From Paraburkholderia diazotrophica (GTDB taxonomy: Bacteria; Pseudomonadota; Gammaproteobacteria; Burkholderiales; Burkholderiaceae), in NCBI RefSeq assembly GCF_900108945.1, contig NZ_FNYE01000016.1, forward strand, positions 95,394-159,393: 64,000 bases of DNA, in the 5' to 3' direction. The notes beneath the pieces are model-generated. The model worked only from the letters and a program-made list of their open reading frames with translations, had not been told where the DNA came from and did no database searches. Position numbers and translations under genes: made by a program. Shown here piece by piece: positions 1 to 7,906 of this stretch. The stretch's first letter is position 1. Every line of letters starts with the position of its first letter.

Positions 1-275
1 CGCAGTCCAAGCAGGAAGTGATGGAGACGATTGCCACGTCGTTCCTGTTTCCGAAGCACTTCGGCAAGAACTACGACGCGCTGTACGACTCGCTGACTGA
101 CCTCGTCCATAAGGCAGGCACCCAGCCGGGCTTCGTCATCGTGCTCGAAGCGCTGCCGATTGCGACCAAATTCGACAAGGAAGCGCGTGAGACGCTGCTC
201 GATGTGTTCCGCGAAGCAGCAGAGTTCTGGGCCGAGCGCAAGGTCGCGTTCCGCGTGTTCTACTCGTTTGCTTGA
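1..275 (+). CDS. Barstar-family protein, 3' part of gene
   Basis: The reading frame is open from the first bases of the window and ends at the TGA before 276, so the 5' end lies outside. The visible ~90 residues contain the barstar core pattern: FGKNYDALYDSLTD, a stretch of hydrophobic beta structure, and a C-terminal 'FRVFY' strand. Barstar proteins bind and inhibit secreted barnase-type RNases inside the cell. In burkholderias, barstar-like genes also occur without an obvious cognate RNase. No RNase gene is visible downstream; the upstream side cannot be seen. The GTG/ATG pair at 18-23 is probably internal, because the frame continues upstream of it. The family call is fairly secure; the function is inferred from the family. 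Confidence 0.8.
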   Translation, partial: QSKQEVMETIATSFLFPKHFGKNYDALYDSLTDLVHKAGTQPGFVIVLEALPIATKFDKEARETLLDVFREAAEFWAERKVAFRVFYSFA

Positions 276-347
276 AATGTCGGAGGTCAGGAACGCGTCT
301 CTAGGGATCGTTCGACGCCGATTCGATCGGTTCTCAAGCTAGAACCA

Positions 348-382
348 ACAAAAAGGCCCGCCGTCCGGCGGGCCTTTTAATT
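348..382. terminator. Bidirectional intrinsic terminator
   Basis: A GC-rich inverted repeat (AAAGGCCCGCC / GGCGGGCCTTT) is flanked by an A-run on the left and a T-run on the right. It lies between the convergent barstar-like gene and rsmE, so it can serve both. Confidence 0.8.
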
Positions 383-436
383 TTCACCGGGCTTTTCAGA
401 CTTCCTCTTGCCTGAAACGCCATTCGCCGAAAGCGC

Positions 437-1192
437 CTACCAGCCACCCCAACGCGCCGCGAGCGCTGACAGCACCGCGATCCCGGCTGTTTCGGTGCGC
501 AGCACGCGCGGCCCGAGGCCGACGGCCATAAATCCGTGGCTTGCGGCGGCGGCCTCTTCGGCGGCCGAGAAGCCGCCCTCAGGGCCGACCAGCACCAGCG
601 CGCGCACTTTCGGCGGCTCGGTCGGCAGCGCGGAGAACGGCACGCTCGCTCGTGGCGACAGCAAGAGCCGCAATTCGCCTTCTACGGGCTCCTTCGGCAT
701 CGAGCCGAGCCACGTCGCGAGTTCGCGCGTCGGCATCACTTCTGGCAGGCGGTTGCGTCCGCACTGCTCGCATGACGCCTGGACGATCCGCTGCCAGTGA
801 ATCTGGCGGCGTTGCGCGCGCTCGCCGGCAAGACGGACGACGCTGCGCGTCGTCGTGAGCGGCACGAATTCGGAGGCACCCAGTTCCGTTGCCTTTTCGA
901 TCAGCCAGTCCATCTTGTCGCTGCCGGCGATGCCTTGCGCAAGGGTGAGCTGATAAGGCGGCTCTGCCTCGATGTCGCGATGTGCGCCGATCCGGGCGAT
1001 GGTCCCGTGTCGATCCATCTCGACGATTTCGGCGCTGTACTCGCCGCCATTCCCGTTGAACAGGCTGACGGTGTCGCCCGGCTGCAAACGCAGGACGCGG
1101 ACGTGCCGGTTGACTTCATCCGGCAGGGAAACGATGTCGTCGGTCTTGAACGGGGTGCCGACGAAAAAGCGAGGCATAAGGAAAGTTCTCAT
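437..1192 (-). CDS. rsmE: 16S rRNA (uracil-1498-N3)-methyltransferase
   Basis: RsmE is a SPOUT-fold enzyme that uses SAM to methylate U1498 in helix 44 of 16S rRNA. The protein starts MPRFFVG and contains the family blocks 'GSDKMDWLIEKATELG' and 'LVGPEGGFSAAEEAAA', with 'GPRVLRTETA' near the C-terminus. These belong to the deep trefoil knot that binds SAM. Length is about 246-251 residues, normal for the family. Two starts are possible. The ATG at 1192 has a GAG five bases upstream. The ATG at 1177 gives the classic MPRFF N-terminus seen in homologues and is probably what is conserved. The gene follows the VOC gene by only a few bases, so the two may be co-transcribed. Confidence 0.93.
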   Translation of the reverse strand: MRTFLMPRFFVGTPFKTDDIVSLPDEVNRHVRVLRLQPGDTVSLFNGNGGEYSAEIVEMDRHGTIARIGAHRDIEAEPPYQLTLAQGIAGSDKMDWLIEKATELGASEFVPLTTTRSVVRLAGERAQRRQIHWQRIVQASCEQCGRNRLPEVMPTRELATWLGSMPKEPVEGELRLLLSPRASVPFSALPTEPPKVRALVLVGPEGGFSAAEEAAAASHGFMAVGLGPRVLRTETAGIAVLSALAARWGGW

Positions 1193-1196
1193 TCAC

Positions 1197-1610
1197 TCAA
1201 GACAGATGGCAGGCCAACGCCCAGCGGTAGCCGTCGAGATCTTCGATCTGGGCAAAACGATCGCCCCAGAACTGATCTTGCGGTTCGCTCAGCGACCTGG
1301 CGCCGGCCGCGATGGCCCGCGCATAAACCGCGTCGACGTCGTCGACATAGAGATAAAACGATTGGGGCGCCATCGCGCCCGAGCTTTTCGGCGTCTTGGC
1401 CGTCGAGCCGAATGCGCCTTCCGGCGCGAACATGACAATCAACTGTTCCTGATACGTCATTTCGACATGCATCACGACGCCCTCGTCGTGCACGCTGTCG
1501 CGGACGCGGAAACCAAACGCCGCCTCGAAGAACGTGATCGCGGTGCGCGCATCGCGGACCGTCAGATACGGTGTCAGCCACGGCACTCCGGCTGGGCGTG
1601 GGGCAGTCAT
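1197..1610 (-). CDS. VOC-superfamily (glyoxalase/bleomycin-resistance fold) protein
   Basis: This 137-residue protein has the vicinal oxygen chelate pattern: an N-terminal 'YLTVRDARTAITFFEAAFGF' helix-strand unit and a C-terminal 'YLYVDDVDAVYARAIAAGA' unit ending in 'FWGDRFAQIEDLDGYRWALA'. It resembles PhnB-like single-domain proteins rather than true glyoxalase I. Substrate is unknown. The start is the ATG at 1608-1610, because an AGGAGA Shine-Dalgarno lies six bases upstream; the reading frame extends further upstream but without support. It lies directly before rsmE on the same strand. Confidence 0.8.
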   Translation of the reverse strand: MTAPRPAGVPWLTPYLTVRDARTAITFFEAAFGFRVRDSVHDEGVVMHVEMTYQEQLIVMFAPEGAFGSTAKTPKSSGAMAPQSFYLYVDDVDAVYARAIAAGARSLSEPQDQFWGDRFAQIEDLDGYRWALACHLS

Positions 1611-2281
1611 CGAACTCTCCTGAACCAATGGGTCGCTTACGCCATCGCCGCCGCGACCAGCCGTTGCCTGCCTTGCGGCAGGGCGGCCGGCGCCAAAGAG
1701 GCGATGCATTTTGCAGCAGTCTCAAAGCGAACGCTTTAAGAATCGGCTTAGTTTACTGCCTGATGCGCGATGAACGGCGAACAATGGATCACACGGCGAT
1801 ATTTCCGAGCGTCGCTTGCCGACGGACTGGCGCGGCACGATGAGGCGAACTCCGACCGTTCGCGTTCAATTTGCGGCTTCATCAATGATCGCGCGCGAAT
1901 TTGGTTAATTGCACGCGGCATCTGCACAGAACGATTCAGGCGACGTCCCAAAAGTTCTTGGTGTTTTGCGCGTCATCAAACGCGGCAACGTGGGATCAGT
2001 GGAAACTGCCGGCCTTGCAGACGACCCGCCTGACTGGCAACGGACGGCGCGAAAACCACGGCAAATGACGCGAATATGCGCGCCGGATGGCCCCGAAACG
2101 CCCGCCGATGGCGGAAGTCGCGCCCGGCTATCTGTTAGAATATCTCGCTTTGCAGCCCTGTCCGTTCGCTCAGCCCGCCTTGTGTTTTCCGGCGCCGCAC
2201 CGTGCGCCAAAGCAGACCGGCCGCCGCGCTTCCGGACCACCAACGGCGCCCCCGCTTTTTGGACCAATCCCCGGACCCGAC
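1611..2281. other. Intergenic region upstream of tkt
   Basis: About 670 bases without a gene I can support. Several open frames cross it on both strands, but none has a recognisable protein or a convincing ribosome binding site. It must hold the tkt promoter and that of the divergent VOC gene. A candidate extended -10 is given separately. Confidence 0.5.
2133..2141 (+). promoter_or_regulatory. Candidate extended -10 promoter for tkt
   Basis: The sequence TGT-TAGAAT fits an extended -10 element (TGn-TATAAT type). It lies about 140 bases before the tkt start. No good -35 is present at 17 bases, which is compatible with an extended -10 but leaves the call tentative. Confidence 0.35.
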
Positions 2282-4300
2282 ATGACGACCTCGTCTCCCG
2301 CCCCCACTTCACTGATGGCCAACGCGATTCGCGCGCTTGCCATGGATGCCGTTCAACAAGCGAATTCCGGACACCCCGGCATGCCGATGGGCATGGCGGA
2401 AATCGGCGTTGCACTGTGGTCGCGCCACCTGCGCCACAACCCGAAGAACCCGCATTGGGCGGATCGCGACCGCTTCGTGCTGTCGAACGGCCACGGCTCG
2501 ATGCTGCTGTATTCGCTGCTGCATCTGACGGGCTACGATTTGCCGATGGAAGAGCTGAAGAACTTCCGTCAACTGCACTCGAAGACGCCGGGCCACCCGG
2601 AATACGGCATTACGCCGGGCGTTGAGACGACGACGGGTCCGCTGGGGCAAGGCCTCGCGAACGCAGTCGGCATGGCGCTCGCCGAATCGCTGCTCGCGAA
2701 CGAATTCAACAAGTCTGACGCGAAGATCGTCGATCACCACACGTACGTGTTCCTCGGCGACGGCTGCCTGATGGAAGGCATTTCGCACGAAGCCTGCTCG
2801 CTCGCCGGTGTGCTCAAGCTGAACAAGCTGATCGCGTTCTACGACGACAACGGCATCTCGATCGACGGCGAGGTCGTTCACTGGTTCCACGATGACACGC
2901 CGAAGCGCTTCGAAGCGTACGGCTGGAACGTGATTCCGGGCGTGATCGGCCACGACGTCGAAGCTGTCGATGCGGCCATCACGAAGGCCAAGCAGTCCGA
3001 CAAGCCGACGCTGATCTGCTGCAAGACCGTGATCGGCGAAGGCTCGCCGAACAAGGCGGGCACGCACGACGTGCACGGCGCGGCTCTTGGCGACAAGGAA
3101 GTCGCGGCCACGCGCGAGAAGCTCGGCTGGAACTACCCGCCGTTCGTGATTCCGCAGGAAGTCTACGCAGCGTGGGACGCAAAGGAGCAGGGCGCGAAGA
3201 TCGAAGGCGACTGGAACAACGCGTTTGCCGCTTATCGAGCGAAGTATCCGCAGGAGGCCGCCGAATTCGAGCGCCGCATGGCGAACAAGCTCCCCGCCGA
3301 CTGGGCGGAAAAGGCGCAGGCGATCATCGCCGGCGCGAACGAGCGCGCTGAAACGGTCGCGACCCGCAAGGCGTCGCAGCAGGCCATCGAAGGCCTCGCG
3401 GCCGTGCTGCCCGAACTGTGCGGCGGCTCCGCCGACCTGACGGGCTCGAACCTCACGAACTGGAAGGCGGCGAAGTACGTGCGCGTCGGCGAAACGGGCG
3501 CGGCGGGCAGCTACGTGAACTACGGCGTGCGCGAATTCGGCATGAGCGCGATCATCAACGGCCTCGCGCTGCATGGCGGCCACAAGGCGTTCGGCGGCAC
3601 GTTCCTGACGTTCTCCGACTACAGCCGCAACGCGCTGCGCGTCGCCGCGCTGATGAAGTCGCCGTCCATCTTCGTGTTCACGCACGACTCGATCGGGCTC
3701 GGCGAAGACGGCCCGACGCACCAGTCGATCGAACATGTCGCGAGCCTGCGTCTGATTCCGCACATGCAGGTGTGGCGTCCGGCGGATACCGTCGAGACGG
3801 CCGTCGCGTGGACGCAAGCGGTCGAGCACCAGGGCCCGTCGTGCCTGATCTTCAGCCGCCAGAACCTCGCGTTCAATCCGCGCACCGATGCGCAGATCGC
3901 CAACATCGCGAAGGGCGGCTACGTGCTGCAAGACTGGAACGACGAGATCGTCGCGCGCAAGATCATCCTGATCGCGACCGGCTCCGAAGTCGAACTGGCG
4001 ATGAAGTCGGTCGAGATGCTTGCGCGTGAAGGCATCGCGGCACGCGTCGTGTCGATGCCGTCCACCACGACCTTCGACAAGCAGGACGCCGAATACCGCG
4101 AGCGCGTGCTGCCGCACGGCGTGCGCCGCGTCGCGATCGAAGCGGGCGTGACGGATTTCTGGCGCAAGTACGTGGGTCTGGAAGGCGGCGTCGTCGGTAT
4201 CGACGTGTTCGGCGAGTCGGCCCCGGCAGGCGTGCTGTTCAAGCATTTCGGCTTTACCGTCGAGCATGTGGTCGCGACGGCCAAGGCGGCGCTCGGCTGA
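2282..4300 (+). CDS. tkt: Transketolase
   Basis: Transketolase is a thiamine diphosphate enzyme of the non-oxidative pentose phosphate pathway; it moves two-carbon ketol units between sugar phosphates in the cytoplasm. The predicted 672-residue protein shows the TPP-binding block 'GDGCLMEGISHEACSLAG' followed by 'AFYDDNGISIDG', the N-terminal 'NSGHPGMPMGMAEIG' and 'GHGSMLLYSLLHLTGY' motifs, and the pyrimidine-domain 'GVREFGMSAIINGLALHGG'. Length matches the family (660-690). The frame is open further upstream to 2087, but the ATG at 2282 gives the normal N-terminus. gap follows 105 bases downstream on the same strand, linking pentose phosphate and glycolytic steps; the pair may be one transcript. 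Confidence 0.97.
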   Translation: MTTSSPAPTSLMANAIRALAMDAVQQANSGHPGMPMGMAEIGVALWSRHLRHNPKNPHWADRDRFVLSNGHGSMLLYSLLHLTGYDLPMEELKNFRQLHSKTPGHPEYGITPGVETTTGPLGQGLANAVGMALAESLLANEFNKSDAKIVDHHTYVFLGDGCLMEGISHEACSLAGVLKLNKLIAFYDDNGISIDGEVVHWFHDDTPKRFEAYGWNVIPGVIGHDVEAVDAAITKAKQSDKPTLICCKTVIGEGSPNKAGTHDVHGAALGDKEVAATREKLGWNYPPFVIPQEVYAAWDAKEQGAKIEGDWNNAFAAYRAKYPQEAAEFERRMANKLPADWAEKAQAIIAGANERAETVATRKASQQAIEGLAAVLPELCGGSADLTGSNLTNWKAAKYVRVGETGAAGSYVNYGVREFGMSAIINGLALHGGHKAFGGTFLTFSDYSRNALRVAALMKSPSIFVFTHDSIGLGEDGPTHQSIEHVASLRLIPHMQVWRPADTVETAVAWTQAVEHQGPSCLIFSRQNLAFNPRTDAQIANIAKGGYVLQDWNDEIVARKIILIATGSEVELAMKSVEMLAREGIAARVVSMPSTTTFDKQDAEYRERVLPHGVRRVAIEAGVTDFWRKYVGLEGGVVGIDVFGESAPAGVLFKHFGFTVEHVVATAKAALG

Positions 4301-4405
4301 CGTGAATTGCCCGCCGCACGCTGCCGCCATCAAGTGCGTGCAGCGGGCTTCGCGTCGCAGCCGTGGCATCAGGGAAGAATTTTTTCAGCCATCAGGAGAT
4401 AGAAC

Positions 4406-5416
4406 ATGACGATTCGTGTCGCAATCAACGGCTATGGCCGGATCGGCCGCAATACGCTGCGCGCCTTTTATGAGAACGGCAAGAAGCATGACCTCGAGAT
4501 CGTCGCGATCAACGACCTTGGCGATGCCAAGACCAACGCGCATCTGACGCAGTACGACACGGCGCACGGCAAGTTCCCGGGCGAAGTGACCGTAGACGGC
4601 GAGAACCTCATCGTCAACGGCGACAAGATCCGCGTGCTGGCCAACCGCAACCCGGCTGAACTGCCGTGGGGCGAGCTGGGCGTCGATGTCGTGATGGAAT
4701 GCACGGGCTTCTTCACGACGAAGGAAAAGGCGAGCGCGCACATCAAGGGCGGCGCGAAGAAGGTGATCATCTCGGCGCCGGGCGGCAAGGATGTCGACGC
4801 GACGATCGTCTACGGCGTGAACCACAACACGCTGAAGGCCGAGCACACGGTCATCTCGAACGCATCGTGCACGACGAACTGCCTCGCGCCGCTGGTGAAA
4901 CCGCTGAATGACAAGATCGGTCTGGAAACGGGTCTGATGACCACGATCCACGCATATACGAACGACCAGGTTCTGACCGACGTGTACCACGAAGACCTGC
5001 GCCGCGCGCGCTCGGCCACGCACAGCCAGATCCCGACGAAGACGGGTGCTGCATCGGCTGTCGGCCTCGTGCTGCCGGAACTGAACGGCAAGCTGGACGG
5101 CTACGCGATCCGCGTCCCGACCATCAACGTGTCGATCGTCGACCTGTCGTTCATCGCGAAGCGCGACACGACCGTCGATGAAGTTAACGCGATCATGAAG
5201 GAAGCGTCGGAAGGCGCGCTGAAGGGCATCCTGGGCTACAACTCGGCGCCGCTGGTCTCGATCGACTTCAACCACAACCCGGCTTCGTCGACGTTCGACG
5301 CGACGCTGACCAAGGTGTCGGGCCGCCTGGTGAAGGTGTCGAGCTGGTACGACAACGAGTGGGGCTTCTCGAACCGCATGCTGGACACGGCGGTTGCTCT
5401 CGCGAACGCGAAGTAA
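4406..5416 (+). CDS. gap: Glyceraldehyde-3-phosphate dehydrogenase, type I
   Basis: GAPDH oxidises glyceraldehyde 3-phosphate to 1,3-bisphosphoglycerate with NAD+ and phosphate. The 336-residue protein has the N-terminal dinucleotide motif 'NGYGRIGR', the active-site block 'SNASCTTNCLAP' with the catalytic cysteine at about residue 155, and the C-terminal 'SWYDNEWGFSNRMLDTA'. An AGGAGA ribosome binding site precedes the ATG. It follows tkt on the same strand and ends just before a strong terminator. Confidence 0.98.
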   Translation: MTIRVAINGYGRIGRNTLRAFYENGKKHDLEIVAINDLGDAKTNAHLTQYDTAHGKFPGEVTVDGENLIVNGDKIRVLANRNPAELPWGELGVDVVMECTGFFTTKEKASAHIKGGAKKVIISAPGGKDVDATIVYGVNHNTLKAEHTVISNASCTTNCLAPLVKPLNDKIGLETGLMTTIHAYTNDQVLTDVYHEDLRRARSATHSQIPTKTGAASAVGLVLPELNGKLDGYAIRVPTINVSIVDLSFIAKRDTTVDEVNAIMKEASEGALKGILGYNSAPLVSIDFNHNPASSTFDATLTKVSGRLVKVSSWYDNEWGFSNRMLDTAVALANAK

Positions 5417-5443
5417 GCGCTCCTCTCGGCGTTCATGACGCGA

Positions 5444-5472
5444 AAAAGCCGCTCTTTGGAGCGGCTTTTTTC
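5444..5472. terminator. Intrinsic terminator after gap
   Basis: AAGCCGCTC / GAGCGGCTT hairpin with a short TTTG loop region and a run of T on the right; the A-run on the left also suits the convergent GntR gene. Confidence 0.85.
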
Positions 5473-5524
5473 ATTTCATGCTCGCGGCTTTCGCGAGCGA
5501 GGCCGCTCAGGCGCGCTCCCGGGT

Positions 5525-6217
5525 TCACGCATGCGGCGTCGGAAAATACACGCCCGCGCGTTGCGCCGCGTTCGCGATGTGCTTCTCGATGGCCTTGCCG
5601 GCCGCGTGCGCATCGCGACCCTTCAGCGCATCGAGAATCGCGCGATGCTCGTGATACGTCGACAGCACCAGCTCGCGCCGATAGAACGGCATGCGCTGGC
5701 TCTCCTTCATGATGTCGGCGCTGCTGCGCAGAATCGATTCGATCGCCGCATTGCCCGCGATATTCACGATGCGCATGTGAAAGTCGAAGTCGAGCTGCGC
5801 GGCCTCGTCCAGTTCGCCGTTGGTGAGCGCAGTGTGTAGCGCGGCGATGTTGTCCTCGAACCATTCGACGTCGTCGTCGCCGATCGCAAGCGCCGCCATG
5901 CGCGCGACAAAGCCTTCCAGCGCGAAACGCATCTGGTACGTGTCCGGCAGCGACGACTGATCCGCGAAACGCCACGGATGCGCGGACGATGCCTTCGTCG
6001 ACTGCACATACACCCCTTTTCCCGGACGGATCGTCAGCATGCCGAGCGCTTCGAGCGTCGACAGCGCCTCGCGCAGCGAAGCCCGGCTGATGTCCAGTTC
6101 CTCCGACAATTGCCGCTGCGCCGGCAACAGGCTCCCAACGGGATAAGCGCCGCCTTCGATCCTCTCGCGGATCGTCGCGATGGCGGCGTCGGTGACGGTG
6201 TGCGGGACGTTCTTCAT
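5525..6217 (-). CDS. GntR/FadR-subfamily transcriptional regulator
   Basis: The 230-residue protein has an N-terminal winged helix (residues ~8-70: 'IRERIEGGAYPVGSLLPAQRQLSEELDISRASLREAL' region, then 'GMLTIRPGKGVYV') and a C-terminal all-helical FCD ligand-binding domain with 'DFDFHMRIVNIAGN' and 'YHEHRAILDALKGRD'. The conserved His/Asp positions in FCD domains bind a metal and carboxylate ligands. The ATG at 6215-6217 was chosen because the DNA-binding domain starts right after it. The gene is divergent from the dctA-alc-allA set and probably controls it and itself through the three GGTC-N-GACC palindromes in the shared intergenic region. The ligand is unknown; allantoate, ureidoglycolate or glyoxylate are plausible by context. 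Confidence 0.9.
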   Translation of the reverse strand: MKNVPHTVTDAAIATIRERIEGGAYPVGSLLPAQRQLSEELDISRASLREALSTLEALGMLTIRPGKGVYVQSTKASSAHPWRFADQSSLPDTYQMRFALEGFVARMAALAIGDDDVEWFEDNIAALHTALTNGELDEAAQLDFDFHMRIVNIAGNAAIESILRSSADIMKESQRMPFYRRELVLSTYHEHRAILDALKGRDAHAAGKAIEKHIANAAQRAGVYFPTPHA

Positions 6218-6238
6218 GATGGCTTCGGCGGTTCGATG

Positions 6239-6250
6239 CGGTCTGACCAG
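6239..6250. promoter_or_regulatory. FadR-like operator, site 1
   Basis: GGTC-T-GACC with a flanking A on the right half, centred at 6244. It lies directly downstream of a TACAAT -10 (minus strand, 6252-6257) and 22 bases upstream of the GntR gene's start codon, a position that fits autorepression. Confidence 0.6.
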
Positions 6251-6251
6251 C

Positions 6252-6257
6252 ATTGTA
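6252..6257 (-). promoter_or_regulatory. Candidate -10 box of the GntR gene
   Basis: TACAAT on the minus strand, 35 bases before the start codon. The best -35 (TTGCAA) is 19 bases away, longer than ideal, so strength is uncertain. Confidence 0.4.
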
Positions 6258-6316
6258 GAACGGCTACGAGAAATCGTTGCAACCCATAGCACCGCCGCAA
6301 GTTCCGGGCGAGAAGG

Positions 6317-6329
6317 CCGGTCAGACCAG
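6317..6329. promoter_or_regulatory. FadR-like operator, site 2
   Basis: GGTC-A-GACC with a CC/AG flank, centred at 6323, midway between sites 1 and 3. It lies about 70 bases upstream of the predicted dctA transcription start. Confidence 0.55.
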
Positions 6330-6356
6330 ACCGGGTAAACACCGTTCTCAAAATCC

Positions 6357-6385
6357 TTGACCGGACTATATCGGCTTCCTACTAT
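6357..6385 (+). promoter_or_regulatory. Predicted promoter of dctA-alc-allA
   Basis: TTGACC and TACTAT separated by exactly 17 bases. The expected transcription start near 6392 lies just before operator site 3. Confidence 0.6.
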
Positions 6386-6398
6386 TCGCCATAACAGT

Positions 6399-6413
6399 AC
6401 TGGTCGGACCAGT
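6399..6413. promoter_or_regulatory. FadR-like operator, site 3
   Basis: A perfect 15-base dyad, ACTGGTC-G-GACCAGT, centred at 6406. The TGGTC/GACCA half-sites are those typical of FadR-subfamily regulators. It lies just downstream of the predicted dctA promoter start, where binding would block transcription. Confidence 0.7.
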
Positions 6414-6469
6414 ATGAACAGGTGACGGAAGATCGTACTGTAGACCCAACTCGTGATCGGGAGAAAGCC

Positions 6470-7798
6470 GTGTTGAAGTTCTTCAATTCGCTGTTTGGCC
6501 GGGTGGTGATCGCTCTTGTGGCGGGCATCGTAATCGGCGCGCTGTTTCCGCATTTCGCGCAGTCGCTGCGTCCATTGGGCGACGGCTTTCTCAAGCTGAT
6601 CAAGATGGTGATCGGACCCATCGTGTTCTGCGTCGTCGTCAGCGGGATGGCGCACGCCGGCGATCTGAAGAAAGTAGGGCGCGTCGGCCTGAAGGCCGTC
6701 GTCTACTTCGAAATCATGACGACGATCGCGCTCGTAATCGGCGCGGTGCTCGCGTACGTGACGCGGCCCGGCGTCGGCATGAACGTCGATCTGCACTCGC
6801 TCGATGCCGCGTCGCTCGCCACCTACACCGAGCACGCGAAGAGCCTGAAGGACACGGCGGCGTTTCTGCTGAAGATCATCCCCGACACGGCAATCGACGC
6901 GTTCGCGAAGGGCGACATCCTGCAGATTCTCGTGTTCTCCGTGCTGATCGGCTCCGCGTTGTCACTGCTCGGGCCACGCGCGCAGCGTGTCAACGGGTTG
7001 ATCGACGAACTCGCGCAAGTGTTCTTCCGCGTGATGAGCTTCATCATCAAGCTGGCGCCGCTCGGCGTGCTGGGCGCGATCGCGTTCACGACGGGCACGT
7101 ACGGCGTCGCGTCGCTGAAGCAGCTCGGCATGCTCGTCGTCGTGTTCTACGCGAGCTGCATCGTTTTCGTCACGGTCGTGCTCGGCGTCGTGATGCGCCT
7201 CGCGGGCTTCAGCGTCTTCAAGCTGATCCGCTACCTGCGCGAAGAACTGTCGATCGTGCTCGGCACCGCTTCGTCGGACGCCGTGCTGCCGCAGATCATG
7301 CGCAAGCTCGAGTGGATGGGCGTGAAGGATTCGACGGTCGGCCTCGTGATTCCGACCGGCTACTCGTTCAACCTCGACGGCTTCTCGATCTACCTGACGC
7401 TCGCCGTGATCTTCATTGCGCAAGCGACGAATACGCCGCTGTCGACGCACGATCTGATCGTCGTCGTGCTGGTGTCGCTGATTACGTCGAAAGGCGCGCA
7501 CGGCATTCCCGGCTCCGCGATCGTGATTCTCGCGGCGACGCTCTCCGCGATTCCCGCGATTCCCGTGCTCGGCCTCGTGCTGATCCTGCCCGTCGACTGG
7601 TTCGTTGGCATCGCCCGCGCGCTGACGAATCTGATCGGCAACTGTGTGGCGACGGTGATCGTCGGCGTATGGGAGAACGACATCGACAAGGCGCGCGCCC
7701 GTCGCGTGCTGAATCTCGACACCGACTACCGCTTCGTGCCGACCGTCACGGATCTCGGCGAAGAGGCGGGCCACGCGAATCCCGCGCACGCGGTATGA
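6470..7798 (+). CDS. DctA-type dicarboxylate/amino acid:cation symporter (DAACS family)
   Basis: This integral inner-membrane symporter of 442 residues shows the DAACS signatures: 'LIKMVIGPIVFCVVVSGMA', the serine-rich hairpin 'LGTASSDAVLPQIMRKLE' and 'IPTGYSFNLDGFSIYLTLAVIFIAQATN', followed by 'SKGAHGIPGSAIVIL'. It is close to DctA (succinate, fumarate, malate uptake). The GTG at 6470 is chosen because a GGGAGA site precedes it by six bases and the first membrane helix starts straight after; an upstream ATG at 6422 has no support. Its place directly before allantoicase and ureidoglycolate lyase, under an FCD-type regulator, suggests the real substrate may be allantoate, ureidoglycolate or a related carboxylate. 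That is inference. Confidence 0.88.
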   Translation: MLKFFNSLFGRVVIALVAGIVIGALFPHFAQSLRPLGDGFLKLIKMVIGPIVFCVVVSGMAHAGDLKKVGRVGLKAVVYFEIMTTIALVIGAVLAYVTRPGVGMNVDLHSLDAASLATYTEHAKSLKDTAAFLLKIIPDTAIDAFAKGDILQILVFSVLIGSALSLLGPRAQRVNGLIDELAQVFFRVMSFIIKLAPLGVLGAIAFTTGTYGVASLKQLGMLVVVFYASCIVFVTVVLGVVMRLAGFSVFKLIRYLREELSIVLGTASSDAVLPQIMRKLEWMGVKDSTVGLVIPTGYSFNLDGFSIYLTLAVIFIAQATNTPLSTHDLIVVVLVSLITSKGAHGIPGSAIVILAATLSAIPAIPVLGLVLILPVDWFVGIARALTNLIGNCVATVIVGVWENDIDKARARRVLNLDTDYRFVPTVTDLGEEAGHANPAHAV

Positions 7799-7906
7799 CA
7801 ACGCTTTCCGCCATCTGACCGACCACCCATGGCAACGGCGGCGGGCTCCGACTCCGAAGGCCCGCCGCCAACTCACTCACTCGACTGAAGACTGAACGAA
7901 CCGATC

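Noticed and set aside
1770..2033. Small open frames in the gap before tkt
   Set aside because: No recognisable protein, no ribosome binding site, and competing frames on the other strand.
2309..4369. A 686-codon open frame antisense to tkt
   Set aside because: Same compositional artefact; tkt on the other strand has full-length motifs.
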